From LMUY01 sp965198895 (GTDB lineage Bacteria > Pseudomonadota > Alphaproteobacteria > Acetobacterales > Acetobacteraceae), in NCBI GenBank assembly GCA_965198895.1, contig OZ240676.1:3162001-3226000 (forward strand): a DNA stretch of 64,000 bases, in the 5' to 3' direction. Numbering within the stretch: the stretch's first letter is position 1; each line of letters starts with the position of its first letter. A program made the translations under genes and the position numbers. Shown here piece by piece: positions 16,826 to 25,374 of this stretch. Under the pieces are notes generated by a model, which was not told the origin of the DNA, did not search any database, and saw only the letters and a program-made list of their open reading frames with translations.

Positions 16826-17446
16826 ATGAGCAACGAAGAACCGATGGCTACCCCGCGCGCGCAGGCGATGGCCGTGCGCGCCGCGACCAAGACCGCGCCG
16901 AAGGCTGCACCCAAGGCCCCCGCCAAGAAAGCGGCAGCTCCCAAGGCGACGAAGGCTGCTCCTGTGACGGCGAAGGCGGAGCCGAAGACGGCCAAGGCGC
17001 CGGCAAAGACGAAGGCTGCAGCCAAGCCCGCCACCAAGACCGAAGCGGCGAAGACGATGCGGACGGCGAAGTCTCCCGCGGCGCGGTCCGAGGCGGCCAA
17101 GGCGCTCAGCTCCACGAGCAAGACGAAGGCTGCTGCGCCTGCGAAGAAGGCGGCGGTCGCCAAGGCCCCGGCCAAGCCGGCAGCGAAGGCCACGAAGCCG
17201 GCCGCCGCGAAGCCAGCGGCGACGAAGAAAGCGGCGGCCAAGCCCGCTGCAAGCAAGCCCGCTGCGAGCAAGCCCGCTGCAAACAAGAGCGAAGCCTCCA
17301 AGACGATGCGGACGGCGAAGTCCCCCGCAGCGCGCTCGGCGGCTGCCAAGGAACTGAGCTCCACGCCGAAGACGACCCGGCGTCGCAAGTCCCCCGCTGG
17401 CACGCCCGAACCGACCACTACGAATACCAGCGACTCGATCAACTAG
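16826..17446 (+). CDS. Histone H1-like Lys/Ala/Pro-rich DNA-binding protein
   Basis: 206 residues, almost wholly Ala, Lys, Pro, Thr and Ser in AAKP-type repeats, like eukaryotic H1 tails and bacterial AlgP/Hc1-like proteins. A module of about 26 residues occurs twice (71-96 and 154-179), with the shared core KTMRTAKSPAARS; the second copy ends near a TRRRK basic patch. It probably binds DNA or RNA without a fixed fold. ATG 16826 follows AAGGAACC; an in-frame start at 16694 would cross the non-conserved gap. The low-complexity DNA (repeats around 17230-17285) is prone to slippage. Exact role unknown. Confidence 0.8.
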   Translation: MSNEEPMATPRAQAMAVRAATKTAPKAAPKAPAKKAAAPKATKAAPVTAKAEPKTAKAPAKTKAAAKPATKTEAAKTMRTAKSPAARSEAAKALSSTSKTKAAAPAKKAAVAKAPAKPAAKATKPAAAKPAATKKAAAKPAASKPAASKPAANKSEASKTMRTAKSPAARSAAAKELSSTPKTTRRRKSPAGTPEPTTTNTSDSIN

Positions 17447-17484
17447 CGCGCCGTTCGGTCGAACGACTGCCGCTTCATCACGGT

Positions 17485-17509
17485 CCCTCTCCCGTCCAGC
17501 GGGAGAGGG
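17485..17509. terminator. REP-like hairpin between convergent genes
   Basis: CCCTCTCCCG / CGGGAGAGGG, 10-bp stem, 5-base loop. It sits between the stops of the histone-like gene and otnK and may serve both strands as terminator. Same family as 376-399. Confidence 0.65.
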
Positions 17510-17525
17510 TAGCTTCAGGCGGTTC

Positions 17526-18782
17526 CTAAGCCGCTTCGAAGGCGCCCGTAAAGAAATCCCGCCCACCGAAATTGCCGGACTTCAGCGCCAGCCGCATCGC
17601 CGGCCCGGTTCCCTCCGCGTAGGTCCAGGGCACGCCAGGATCGATCTCCGCACCAATCCGCAGCTGCCGCACACCCAGCCGCGACACGACCGCGCCGGAC
17701 GTCTCGCCGCCCGCGACCACCATCCGCCGCACGCCACGTTCCACCAGGCCCGCAGCGACAGTTGCCAGCGTGTCCTCGATCAAGCCACCGGCGGCCTCCC
17801 GCCCGAGCTTGTCCTGCAGGGCCGCGACCTGCTCGGGCGGTGCCGAGGCGGCGATCACCACGGGTGCATCACCCAGCTTGCCATCGGCCCACGCCAAGGC
17901 TTGCGCGGCGAGCGCTCCGGCGTCGGGTGTGGCAAGCGGATCCAGTTGCAAGGTCGGCACCCGGTCCTTCGCTGCGCCCAACTGATACAGCGTTGCACGC
18001 GAGCACGAGCCGGACAGCACCGCTGCGTGGCCCGCAACCTTTGGAAGGTCGGCGACGTCACTTCGCTCGGGGAGCAGCCCGGCCGCGCGAAAGTTGGCGG
18101 GCAGCCCCATCGCGACGCCCGAGCCACCGGTGATCAGCGCATGCCCCGCTGCGGCCTCGCCGATCGCCATCAGGTCGGCCTCGGTGATCGCGTCGACGAT
18201 CGCGTAGCGCCGGCCCTGTTCCTTGAGCGCGCCCATCGCACGTCGGATCGCCTGCGCACCCTGGCTGACCGTGGCCCACGGCACCAATCCGACCGTGCCC
18301 TCGGTCTGGTGCGACAGGACGCGCACCAGGTTGGCGTCGCGCATCGGGGTGAGCGGATGATGTTCCATCCCGCTCTCGTTCAGCAGCGCCGTGCCGACAA
18401 AGAGGTGCCCCTGGAACACCGACCGGTTGTTGGCGGGGAAGGCGGGGCAGGCCAGGGCGAAGCCGCAGCCGAGTGCCGCCACCAGTGCATCCGCCACCGG
18501 CCCGATATTGCCGGCGTCCGTGCTGTCGAAGGTCGAGCAGTATTTCTGGAACACCTGCCGGCATCCCGCCGCCTGCAACCAACGCAGAGCGGCCAGGCTG
18601 TCACCGACGGCTTCGGCCACCGGTGACGTGCGGGACTTCAGCGCTATGACCACGGCATCCGCATCCGGCACCGCGCCATCGGGCACGCCGATCAATTGGA
18701 CGGTTCGCATGCCGCCCCGCACCAGGGTCGACGCAAGATCGGTAGCGCCGGTGAAGTCGTCTGCGATACAGCCCAGGATCAT
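17526..18782 (-). CDS. otnK: 3-oxo-tetronate kinase (four-carbon acid sugar kinase family)
   Basis: 418 residues. The N-terminus ILGCIADDFTGATDLASTLV and FQKYCSTFDSTDAGNIGPVADAL are characteristic of OtnK; the C-terminal nucleotide-binding domain has MVVAGGETSGAVV. OtnK phosphorylates 3-oxo-tetronate in breakdown of C4 acid sugars. The partner genes otnC, otnI and ltnD/dtnK are not in the window, so the pathway may be scattered. It overlaps the upstream glycosyltransferase by 4 bp, an odd partnership. Confidence 0.9.
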   Translation of the reverse strand: MILGCIADDFTGATDLASTLVRGGMRTVQLIGVPDGAVPDADAVVIALKSRTSPVAEAVGDSLAALRWLQAAGCRQVFQKYCSTFDSTDAGNIGPVADALVAALGCGFALACPAFPANNRSVFQGHLFVGTALLNESGMEHHPLTPMRDANLVRVLSHQTEGTVGLVPWATVSQGAQAIRRAMGALKEQGRRYAIVDAITEADLMAIGEAAAGHALITGGSGVAMGLPANFRAAGLLPERSDVADLPKVAGHAAVLSGSCSRATLYQLGAAKDRVPTLQLDPLATPDAGALAAQALAWADGKLGDAPVVIAASAPPEQVAALQDKLGREAAGGLIEDTLATVAAGLVERGVRRMVVAGGETSGAVVSRLGVRQLRIGAEIDPGVPWTYAEGTGPAMRLALKSGNFGGRDFFTGAFEAA

Positions 18783-19732
18783 TCTACTGCCTCAATGAAT
18801 CGCGCGGCCTGTGCAGGCCAGTCTGGGAGGGCACGACCGGATTGCCATGCCGCCTCCGCCATGTCCGCTCGTAGCGCCGTGTCGAAGATGACCCGGCGCA
18901 TCGCCTTCGACATGCCATCGGCGTCACCCGGATGAACGACCACGCCCATTTCCGGCGTCACCAGTTCCGCCGCCGCGCCACCATTCGTCACCGCAACCGG
19001 CAAACCTCGGCGGAGTGCCTCGGCAACCGGCGCGCTGTAGCCTTCCCACTCCGTCGCGAGGGCGAACATGTCGGCGTGCTGCCACTGCGCCTCGAGCGCC
19101 GCATCGTCGAGCACGCCTGCGAACCGCACGCGCGCGGCCATCCCTGCCGCCTCCGCCTGGTGCACCAGAGCGGCGGCAGAGGCCGGGTCGCGTGCAGTGT
19201 CGCCGACGATCACAAGTCGCCAGGGTAGGTCGAATAGCCGGGCGAGAGCTTGGAGCAGGACCGCGTGCCCCTTGCGCGGCACGACCGCCCCAACCGACAG
19301 CACATGACACTCAGGCCCGCCCGAACCCTTGCTGCGAGGCGCCTGCGGGACGCCGGGCCGGATCGCGACGGTGCGGTCCGGGTCGGCGCCAAACTCTTCG
19401 ATCAGCCGCTTGCGGACCAACTCGCTCGTCGCGATGACTCGGTTGAGCAGCGGCAACCGCTCGCGCTCCGCCGCCTGCATCGCGTCTCGCGCGCCCGGCT
19501 CCGCAAGCGGTGTCGTATGGTGGATGAGCCCGATCGCGCCCTTGACCTGCTCGTGCGGCGTCCCGGCCAACGCGGCGCCATCGATCACGCGCACCGAACC
19601 CGGCGTCGCGGTGCCATCCAGGTCGATTGTATGGCCCGCCTCCGTCAGGGCCGCGGCAAGGTTGCGGATGTAAGCGCCGCCGCCCTCGTGCGCGACGGGC
19701 CCCGGCGGCAGATAGAAGCTGAACTCGGCCAT
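18779..19732 (-). CDS. Glycosyltransferase family 4 protein
   Basis: 317 residues with a GT-B fold. The N-terminal half has GGGAYIRNLAAALTEAGH; the C-terminal half has SVGAVVPRKGHAVLLQALA and the donor-binding EWEGYSAPVAEALRRGLPV, the GT4 EX7E-like region. It is shorter than usual (about 360-400 residues), mainly in the N-terminal domain. The acceptor and sugar are unknown. It may sit with otnK in one operon; no other polysaccharide genes are near. Confidence 0.82.
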   Translation of the reverse strand: MAEFSFYLPPGPVAHEGGGAYIRNLAAALTEAGHTIDLDGTATPGSVRVIDGAALAGTPHEQVKGAIGLIHHTTPLAEPGARDAMQAAERERLPLLNRVIATSELVRKRLIEEFGADPDRTVAIRPGVPQAPRSKGSGGPECHVLSVGAVVPRKGHAVLLQALARLFDLPWRLVIVGDTARDPASAAALVHQAEAAGMAARVRFAGVLDDAALEAQWQHADMFALATEWEGYSAPVAEALRRGLPVAVTNGGAAAELVTPEMGVVVHPGDADGMSKAMRRVIFDTALRADMAEAAWQSGRALPDWPAQAARFIEAVE

Positions 19733-19759
19733 CGGGCGACGCTATCACGCCGGGCCCCG

Positions 19760-19833
19760 CGCGTCATGCGCGTCTTGAAGGTCCTGCGCGTCATGCGCGT
19801 CTTGAAGATCCCGCGCGTCATGCGCGTGAAGAT
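19760..19833. repeat. 27-bp tandem repeat, about 2.7 copies
   Basis: Units start at 19760, 19787 and 19814, each opening CGCGTCATGCGCGT, then CTTGAAG in units 1 and 2; unit 3 lacks part of it. There are no spacers, so this is a minisatellite and not a CRISPR. The third copy reaches the stop codon of the flgN-like gene. Confidence 0.85.
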
Positions 19834-20195
19834 AAGGCCCAGCCTGTCGGCGCACGCGGAGCATAGGCGCCGGACCGTCCGTAGCGTGGGGCGGGATTGT
19901 TCGCCCGCGCCGCACCGGCAATGATGCCCATCACGCGGGTCTGCACCTGGATCGCGCGTTCGAGCAACCGCCGGTTCTCGTCGGCCTGCGACATGAGGCG
20001 GGATGCGGCTCCCCGCAGCGCTTCGGACCGGACCGGTGGTGCCGCGTTGCGCGCGGCATCGAACGCGTCCGTTGCCGCCTGCTTCTCCGCCAGCAGGGCG
20101 ACCGCGGCGGGAAGGTTCAGCGCACGCAACGCCACGTTCTCGGCCTCCAGCGTGCCGGCCAGGCGAACCGTCGCGGACAGCAGATCGTGCGTCAT
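19818..20195 (-). CDS. FlgN-like flagellar chaperone/accessory protein
   Basis: 125 residues, all helical, with ETLEAENVALRALN-type leucine heptads near the N-terminus and ENRRLLERAIQVQTRVM in the middle, as in FlgN-family export chaperones. Sequence similarity is weak, so the call rests on length, helical pattern and position as last gene of the flgI operon. It overlaps the rod-binding gene by 4 bp. ATG 20195 is used because an upstream in-frame start at 20315 lies inside that gene. The C-terminal end runs into a minisatellite and may vary between strains. Confidence 0.6.
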   Translation of the reverse strand: MTHDLLSATVRLAGTLEAENVALRALNLPAAVALLAEKQAATDAFDAARNAAPPVRSEALRGAASRLMSQADENRRLLERAIQVQTRVMGIIAGAARANNPAPRYGRSGAYAPRAPTGWALSSRA

Positions 20196-20482
20196 GGCGC
20201 GTGGCTCCTGGCTTCCTGCATCTGGATCATCTGGTGGAACACCGGTTGCGCGAGCCCCAGGCCGCCGGCGTGCGAGATGTTCTTGGCCATCGCGTCGATC
20301 ATCATCGGTTTCCACTGCGCCTCACCGTCGCCGCCGCCCAATGGGCTGGAAGAGAGATCGACAGTGTCGAACATAGGCTTGAGGAATTCGTTAAGCGTCA
20401 TCGCCTCGAAATCCTGGGCCGCCTTCCAGGCCTTCTGCACTTCTGCCGGCGGCAGGTTGGTGGTGATCGCGGGCGCGTCCAT
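20192..20482 (-). CDS. Rod-binding protein, FlgJ N-terminal-like
   Basis: 96 residues matching the rod-capping half of FlgJ: KAAQDFEAMTLNEFLKPMF and a C-terminal GGLGLAQPVFHQMIQMQ. The peptidoglycan hydrolase half of enteric FlgJ is missing, which is the normal state in alphaproteobacteria. It should help assemble the rod in the periplasm. Its start overlaps the flgI stop by one base (TGATG). Confidence 0.82.
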   Translation of the reverse strand: MDAPAITTNLPPAEVQKAWKAAQDFEAMTLNEFLKPMFDTVDLSSSPLGGGDGEAQWKPMMIDAMAKNISHAGGLGLAQPVFHQMIQMQEARSHAP

Positions 20483-21591
20483 CAGCGCACCTGCAGGTCG
20501 GCTTGGAGCGCGCCGGCCGCCTTGATCGATTGCAGGATGCTGATCAGGTCCCGCGGTCCGACGCCCAGCGAATTCAGGCTGGCCACCAGGTCCCGCAGCG
20601 TGGGGCTGGCAGATAGGATCCCGAGTTTCTTGTCCGACGAATCGTCCACCTGCACATTGGTGCGCGGGACCGTGGTGGTCGTTCCATTCGACAGCGGGCC
20701 GGGCTGCGAGACTTGCGGCGTCTCCGTCACCCGGATGGTGAGGTTGCCCTGCGCGATGGCGATGGTGCTGATCCGCACGTTGGCGCCCATGACGATCGTG
20801 CCGCTGGCCTCGTCGATCACGACGACGGCCGCGTTGTCCGGCTCGACCCGCAGGTTCTCGATCAGGCCGAGCGCGTCGATCACGTCACGGCTGCCCAGGT
20901 TCAGCGCGACGGTGCGAGGGTCACGCGCCGCCGCCACCCCAGCGCCGAGCGCCGCGTTGATGGCGCTGGCGATGCGGCGCGCCGTGGTCAGGTCCGCGTT
21001 GCGCAGCCCGAGCCGCAATTCGGGCCGGCTGCCGAGTTGGTAAGGCACTTCCTTTTCCACGATGGCCCCGTTGGCGATCCGCGCCGCCGTCGGCACGTTG
21101 CGCGTGACCGAGGTGGCGGCACCGCGTGCGGAGATCGCCCCCGTCGACAAGGCGCCCTGGGCCACGCCGTATACCTCGCCATCGGCGCCGAGCAGGGGAG
21201 TTACCAGCAGCGTGCCGCCGGTGAGATCCTTCGCGTCGCCCAGCGCGGAGACGCTGACATCGAAACGGCTGCCGCCGCGGGCGAAAGCAGGAAGGTTGGC
21301 CGTGACCATGACCGCCGCGACGTTCTTGGTCTGCAGCTTGGATTCCTGGTCCCGGGTGTTGACGCCGAGCCGCTCCAACATGCCGATAAGCGACTGCCGG
21401 GTGAACACGTTGCTGTCCAGCTTGTCGCCGGTTCCGTTCAACCCGACGACGAGGCCGTAGCCGACGAGCTGGTTCTCGCGGATCCCCTCGACGTCGGCGA
21501 TGTCCTTGATCCGCACCTGGGCGGAGGCGACGGCCGGCAGCAGGAGGAGCAGCATGGCCAGGAGGATTCGCACCAGGGCAGGTCTTTCCAT
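20482..21591 (-). CDS. flgI: Flagellar P-ring protein FlgI
   Basis: 369 residues. A signal peptide ends at about VASAQ, then the FlgI opening VRIKDIADVEGIRENQLVGY and the conserved GLVVGLNGTGDK. FlgI forms the periplasmic ring around the rod with FlgA as chaperone. The ATG at 21591 gives a compact signal peptide; 21624 is a possible alternative. The gene heads flgI-flgJ-like-flgN-like and is divergent from fliX. Confidence 0.95.
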   Translation of the reverse strand: MERPALVRILLAMLLLLLPAVASAQVRIKDIADVEGIRENQLVGYGLVVGLNGTGDKLDSNVFTRQSLIGMLERLGVNTRDQESKLQTKNVAAVMVTANLPAFARGGSRFDVSVSALGDAKDLTGGTLLVTPLLGADGEVYGVAQGALSTGAISARGAATSVTRNVPTAARIANGAIVEKEVPYQLGSRPELRLGLRNADLTTARRIASAINAALGAGVAAARDPRTVALNLGSRDVIDALGLIENLRVEPDNAAVVVIDEASGTIVMGANVRISTIAIAQGNLTIRVTETPQVSQPGPLSNGTTTTVPRTNVQVDDSSDKKLGILSASPTLRDLVASLNSLGVGPRDLISILQSIKAAGALQADLQVR

Positions 21592-21761
21592 CTCGTTCAG
21601 CTTTGATTGGCAATGTCTCGCCACTCAGCGTGATCCCAACCGCAAGGGCTGTGGCAGCCTCAGCGCAAGCCTCGTGCCAGCAGTGAAACGGCTATTTGCG
21701 GGGATTTCGCCGGGGTACGGCTCGGCAAAAGCTGCCGCGCCGGGCAAAAGGAGCCGAGCAG

Positions 21762-22160
21762 ATGATGATCCGGGGGTTGGCTGGAGTGGCCGCGACACCG
21801 CCTGGCGCGACGCGGGCGGGGGCGGGCGGGGCTGGCTTCAACGTCGGCTCGGGGGTGGAAACGTCGGCCGGGCCGTCGGCGGCCGCCGCCGCCGCCGGGC
21901 TGGACGGCTTGTTGCTGCTGCAGGAGGTGGAGAACGCGCCGGCCCGGGATCGGCGGGCCCGGCAACACGGCCGCGCCCTGTTGGACGCGCTCGCCCGGCT
22001 GCAACTCAGCCTACTCGGGGACGATCCGGACGACGGAGCCCTCGAGCGTCTCGCGGCGCTGGTGGAACACGCCCCCGAGGCGGCCGATCCGGGTCTGCGG
22101 GATGTGCTCGCGGCCGTTGCGCTGCGGGCCCATGTGGAGCTGGCGCGTCGGAAAGTGTGA
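21762..22160 (+). CDS. fliX: Flagellar assembly regulator FliX
   Basis: 132 residues. The N-terminus MMIRGL, a Gly/Ala-rich stretch and a C-terminal helical region with DGLLLLQEVE match FliX of alphaproteobacteria. In Caulobacter FliX links class II assembly to activation of sigma54-dependent FlbD. The gene is divergent from flgI, which is the conserved arrangement. A strong AAAGGAG site precedes the ATG pair at 21762/21765. Confidence 0.82.
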   Translation: MMIRGLAGVAATPPGATRAGAGGAGFNVGSGVETSAGPSAAAAAAGLDGLLLLQEVENAPARDRRARQHGRALLDALARLQLSLLGDDPDDGALERLAALVEHAPEAADPGLRDVLAAVALRAHVELARRKV

Positions 22161-22231
22161 TTTCCCGGCCACAGTATTTGTCATCGGCAACGGCCCGCTT
22201 TGATCACGCATTGTCATCCACTTCTGTGCTC

Positions 22232-22260
22232 TTGGCGACACGAAGTTGCGCGGCTATACA
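22232..22260 (+). promoter_or_regulatory. Sigma70-type promoter for dksA
   Basis: TTGGCG (22232-22237), 17-base spacer, TATACA (22255-22260). It gives a leader of roughly 40 bases before dksA and means that dksA need not depend on fliX transcription. Confidence 0.55.
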
Positions 22261-22308
22261 CCCGCGCAAACGCGGCCCGACGGCGTTCAACCGCGAAGGA
22301 TGGCGCAT

Positions 22309-22725
22309 ATGATGCTCACTTTGCCCCCTGATTACCGCCCGGGCGAGGCCGAGGAGTTCATGGAACCCCGGCAGGCCGAATACTTCCGCCAAAAGCTGCT
22401 GCGCTGGCGCAACGACCTGCTGCGGGAAGCGGACGGCACCCTGGCCAGCTTGTCCGAAGGCGGCATCCACGAAGCCGATATCACCGACCGTGCCAGCGTC
22501 GAAACCGATCGGGCGCTGGAACTTCGAACCAGAGACCGAGCCCGCAAGCTGATCAGCAAGATCGACCAGGCGCTGCAGCGTATCGAGGCCGGCACCTACG
22601 GCTTCTGTGAGGAGACCGGCGAGCCGATCGGCCTCAAGCGTCTGGAAGCCCGCCCGATCGCCACCCTCTCGATCGAGGCGCAGGAGCGCCACGAGCGGAT
22701 GGAGCGCGTGCACCGGGACGACTGA
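22309..22725 (+). CDS. dksA: RNA polymerase-binding transcription factor DksA
   Basis: 138 residues. A coiled coil with tip residues D57 and D60 (DITDRA) is kept, which in E. coli is needed for action in the RNA polymerase secondary channel with ppGpp. The C-terminal globular domain YGFCEETGEPIGLKRLEARP has a single Cys (C100) instead of four, so zinc is probably not bound; this is usual in alphaproteobacteria. AAGGA at 22296-22300 fits a start at 22309; 22300 and 22312 are alternatives. The gene lies between flgH and fliX inside the flagellar region. Confidence 0.92.
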   Translation: MMLTLPPDYRPGEAEEFMEPRQAEYFRQKLLRWRNDLLREADGTLASLSEGGIHEADITDRASVETDRALELRTRDRARKLISKIDQALQRIEAGTYGFCEETGEPIGLKRLEARPIATLSIEAQERHERMERVHRDD

Positions 22726-22838
22726 GGGCTCTAGTCTGACCGGCTGGCGCGGCTTTCTAGGGCAGCCCTTACCGGGAGTGAGTCCACTTTTGCGGCTATG
22801 ATGCAAGGGGGCTCCCAGGCCCCCAGCCGTGGCAAGGT

Positions 22839-22863
22839 GGTGGGCTGTAGGAGCCCACCCTAC
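22839..22863. repeat. REP-like hairpin between dksA and flgH
   Basis: GGTGGGCT / AGCCCACC with loop GTAGG and a trailing CTAC. The minus strand reads GTAGGGTGGGCT, sharing GTAGGGTG with the hairpin at 42857. It lies between convergent genes and may end both transcripts. Confidence 0.6.
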
Positions 22864-22892
22864 GGTCGGAGCCGTTAGACGCAATCGCTGTC

Positions 22893-23618
22893 CTAGAACG
22901 GCAGCAGGATATCCATGAGCTGTTGCCCATAACGCGGCTGTTGGATGTCGGTGAGCGTGCCGCGGCCGCCATAGGCAATCCGGGCCTCGGCCATCCGGTC
23001 ATGCGTCACCGTGTTGTCGCTGGCGATATCCTGCGGGCGAATCACGCCGCTGATCAGCAGCTCCCGCAGTTCGCTGTTGATCCGGATCTCCTGCTTTGCG
23101 CTCACCACCAGGTTGCCGTTGGGCAGCACCTGCGTGATCACCCCGGCCAGCCGCAAGGTAATCGTCTCGGCGCGCTTCACCGTGCCGGTGCCGACGTTGG
23201 CATTCGTGCTGTTCGTGTTCAGCAAGTTCTTCGGGTCGATCCCGCTCGCCGCGGCCTTCGTCTCCAGGCCGAGCAGGTTCGGAATTCCGGCGGCCTCGCT
23301 CCCGGTCCGCGTCGTTGTGGTGGCATTGGCGAGATTGGCCGTGTCGGCGACGTTTACCAAAACCGTCAGGATGTCGCCCACCTGGGCCGCCCGCTGATCC
23401 TTGAAGAACGCTCGGCTGCCGGAGCGCCAAAGGCTGTTCACCTGGGTCGGCGCCAAGTCCGGCCGTGGCATCGGCATCGAGATCGGGCGCCAACTCGGGT
23501 CCTGCACCGGGTTGGTGATCGGCGACAACTCCGGCGGGCGCCCGATCTCGGCCAGCTTGGACAGCGTGCCGCAGCCCGACAGGGCCAAGGCCGGCACCAG
23601 CACCCATGCGGCCTTCAT
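22893..23618 (-). CDS. flgH: Flagellar L-ring lipoprotein FlgH
   Basis: 241 residues. The lipobox LSGC (Cys16) follows a short signal. Conserved features include SLWRSGSRAFFKDQRAAQVGD and the C-terminal GVIRPQDIASDNTV. FlgH forms the outer-membrane ring of the basal body. It overlaps the flgA gene by 4 bp and ends the flgF-G-A-H operon. An unusual Ala/Thr-rich middle segment (100-140) is common in alphaproteobacterial FlgH. Confidence 0.95.
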   Translation of the reverse strand: MKAAWVLVPALALSGCGTLSKLAEIGRPPELSPITNPVQDPSWRPISMPMPRPDLAPTQVNSLWRSGSRAFFKDQRAAQVGDILTVLVNVADTANLANATTTTRTGSEAAGIPNLLGLETKAAASGIDPKNLLNTNSTNANVGTGTVKRAETITLRLAGVITQVLPNGNLVVSAKQEIRINSELRELLISGVIRPQDIASDNTVTHDRMAEARIAYGGRGTLTDIQQPRYGQQLMDILLPF

Positions 23619-24571
23619 CGTGCGGCCAACCGGACGGGCATCGGCGCGCCAGGGGCCAGTATCGTCGGCGTCGTCCCGCTGATTCGCACCCGGCCACTCC
23701 CCTCCACCTCGGCATCCAGGACAGCGCGGGACGATGAGTTCAGCACCCGCACCCGCTCACCCATCGCGCCGCTATCGATCGCAATCCCCTGCGCCGATAG
23801 CTGCAGGCCCGCAGTTTGCAGCTCCATCTGAACCGGGTCGCCTTTCTGAACCATTAACGGCCGCCCGAGATCGGCCATCAGCAAGGGCGCACCCGGCCCG
23901 ACGGGATGGCGCATTTGCATGCCGATCGCCTGGGCGGGGAATCGGGCAACCTCCCCGCGGACGGCGCTGGCGCGAAGCCGCGATACCTGAATGTCGCCTT
24001 TGCCGATCACGTCGCCCGGCATCATGCGGCGCACCGCCACCGGGAGTTCCACCATCTCGACGATCTGGCCCGACAACCGCGTGTGTTCAGGGTTCATGCC
24101 CGGCGCTGTCACCGACAGCACGGCGGTGAACCGTCCCTCGACCGGGTTGTAGTCGACTTGCCCAACCTCGGCGTGCGTCACCGCCTCGGCCGGCACCATC
24201 GGCCCGACGAAGCCGGGCATGTCGATATCCGCGTCCGCCGCGACCCCCGCTACCCCAAGGGCAATGCGGAGCGCTGCAACCGCCTCCTCCCGCGGGAAGG
24301 TTCGTCCCGGCCGCTCCAGCACGATGCGGTCCGCCATGCTGGCCGGCCGCCAATCCACGTTGAACTGGCGGGCGATCGCCGCGAGCTGTGGTGCCTCCAC
24401 GATGATGCGCCCGCCAGGCTCCGGTCCCGGCCCGATCGCGCGGTCCTGCTCCACGCCGTCGAACAGGTCGGACAGGCGAACCGCCGAGTTGGACAGCGTC
24501 GTGCCGCCCCGCAGCGTTGCGGCGTGGACCGGAAGGGCGAGCAGCCCGAGCAGGGCAAGGGGAATGCGCAT
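23615..24571 (-). CDS. flgA: Flagellar P-ring assembly chaperone FlgA
   Basis: 318 residues with signal peptide (MRIPLALLGLLALPVHA). The C-terminal half has the SAF-like region RRMMPGDVIGKGDIQVSR and a final domain GDPVQMELQTAGLQLSAQG, typical for FlgA. It helps polymerise FlgI in the periplasm. ATG 24571 is chosen over a GTG at 24580 that would overlap the flgG stop by 4 bp; a GGTGA sequence lies 5 bases before the ATG. The N-terminal extension relative to short FlgA forms is usual in this group. Confidence 0.92.
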   Translation of the reverse strand: MRIPLALLGLLALPVHAATLRGGTTLSNSAVRLSDLFDGVEQDRAIGPGPEPGGRIIVEAPQLAAIARQFNVDWRPASMADRIVLERPGRTFPREEAVAALRIALGVAGVAADADIDMPGFVGPMVPAEAVTHAEVGQVDYNPVEGRFTAVLSVTAPGMNPEHTRLSGQIVEMVELPVAVRRMMPGDVIGKGDIQVSRLRASAVRGEVARFPAQAIGMQMRHPVGPGAPLLMADLGRPLMVQKGDPVQMELQTAGLQLSAQGIAIDSGAMGERVRVLNSSSRAVLDAEVEGSGRVRISGTTPTILAPGAPMPVRLAAR

Positions 24572-24576
24572 CGTGA

Positions 24577-25362
24577 TCACCGCAGGTTCGTGAGGGTTGA
24601 GAGCATCTGATCCGACGTCGTGATGACCTTGCTGTTCATCTCGTAGGCGCGCTGGGCGGTGATGAGGTTGGAGATCTCAGTGACCACGTTGACGTTCGAG
24701 CCCTCGACGAAGCCCTGCATCACGCTGCCGAACCCGGCCGAGGTCGGGTTGCCCGTCACCGGATTGCCGCTGGCTGCGCTCTGCAGGAACAGGTTGTCCC
24801 CCTTGGCGTCCAGCCCGGCCTCGTTCGCGAACACCGCCAGCTGGATCGTGCCGACCGTGGTGGGCGCGGCCTGCCCGGCCTGGCTGACCTGCACCGAACC
24901 GTTCGAGCTGATCGTGACGGAGGTGGCATTGGTCGGCACCACGATGCCGCCCGCGATCGGGTAGCCGTCCGCCGTCACGATGGTGCCGTCCGGGGCCAAG
25001 GCGAATGTGCCGTCCCGCGTGTAGGCGGTGTCGCCCGAAGGCAGCGTCACGGGAAAATACCCGTTGCCCTGGATGGCGAGGTCCAAGCTGTTGGACGTCT
25101 GCTGCAGCGTGCCCTGTTCGTTGATGCGGTAGATGGCCGCGGTGCGCACGCCAAGGCCGATCTGCGCGCCGGCCGGCACCACCGTTCCCGTGTCCGAGGT
25201 GTTCGAACCGACCCGGCGCAGGTTCTCGTAGACCAGATCCTGGAATTCCGCCCGGCGCCGCTTGAAGCCGGTCGTCGTCATGTTGGCCAGGTTGTTGGAG
25301 ATAACGTCTACGTTGGTCTGCTGGGCCTGCATCCCGGTGGATGCGATGTCGAGCGAGCGCAT
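24577..25362 (-). CDS. flgG: Flagellar distal rod protein FlgG
   Basis: 261 residues, standard length. The N-terminal rod motif QQTNVDVISNNLANMTTTGF, the FlgG-specific QDLVYENLRR region and the C-terminal LITAQRAYEMNSKVI helix are all clear. It forms the distal rod through the P and L rings. The gene is 12 bp after flgF and directly before flgA. Confidence 0.97.
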   Translation of the reverse strand: MRSLDIASTGMQAQQTNVDVISNNLANMTTTGFKRRRAEFQDLVYENLRRVGSNTSDTGTVVPAGAQIGLGVRTAAIYRINEQGTLQQTSNSLDLAIQGNGYFPVTLPSGDTAYTRDGTFALAPDGTIVTADGYPIAGGIVVPTNATSVTISSNGSVQVSQAGQAAPTTVGTIQLAVFANEAGLDAKGDNLFLQSAASGNPVTGNPTSAGFGSVMQGFVEGSNVNVVTEISNLITAQRAYEMNSKVITTSDQMLSTLTNLR

Positions 25363-25374
25363 GATGGCCCTCCT

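Noticed and set aside
19760..19833. CRISPR array
   Set aside because: The 27-bp units are head to tail with no spacers, and there are no cas genes.
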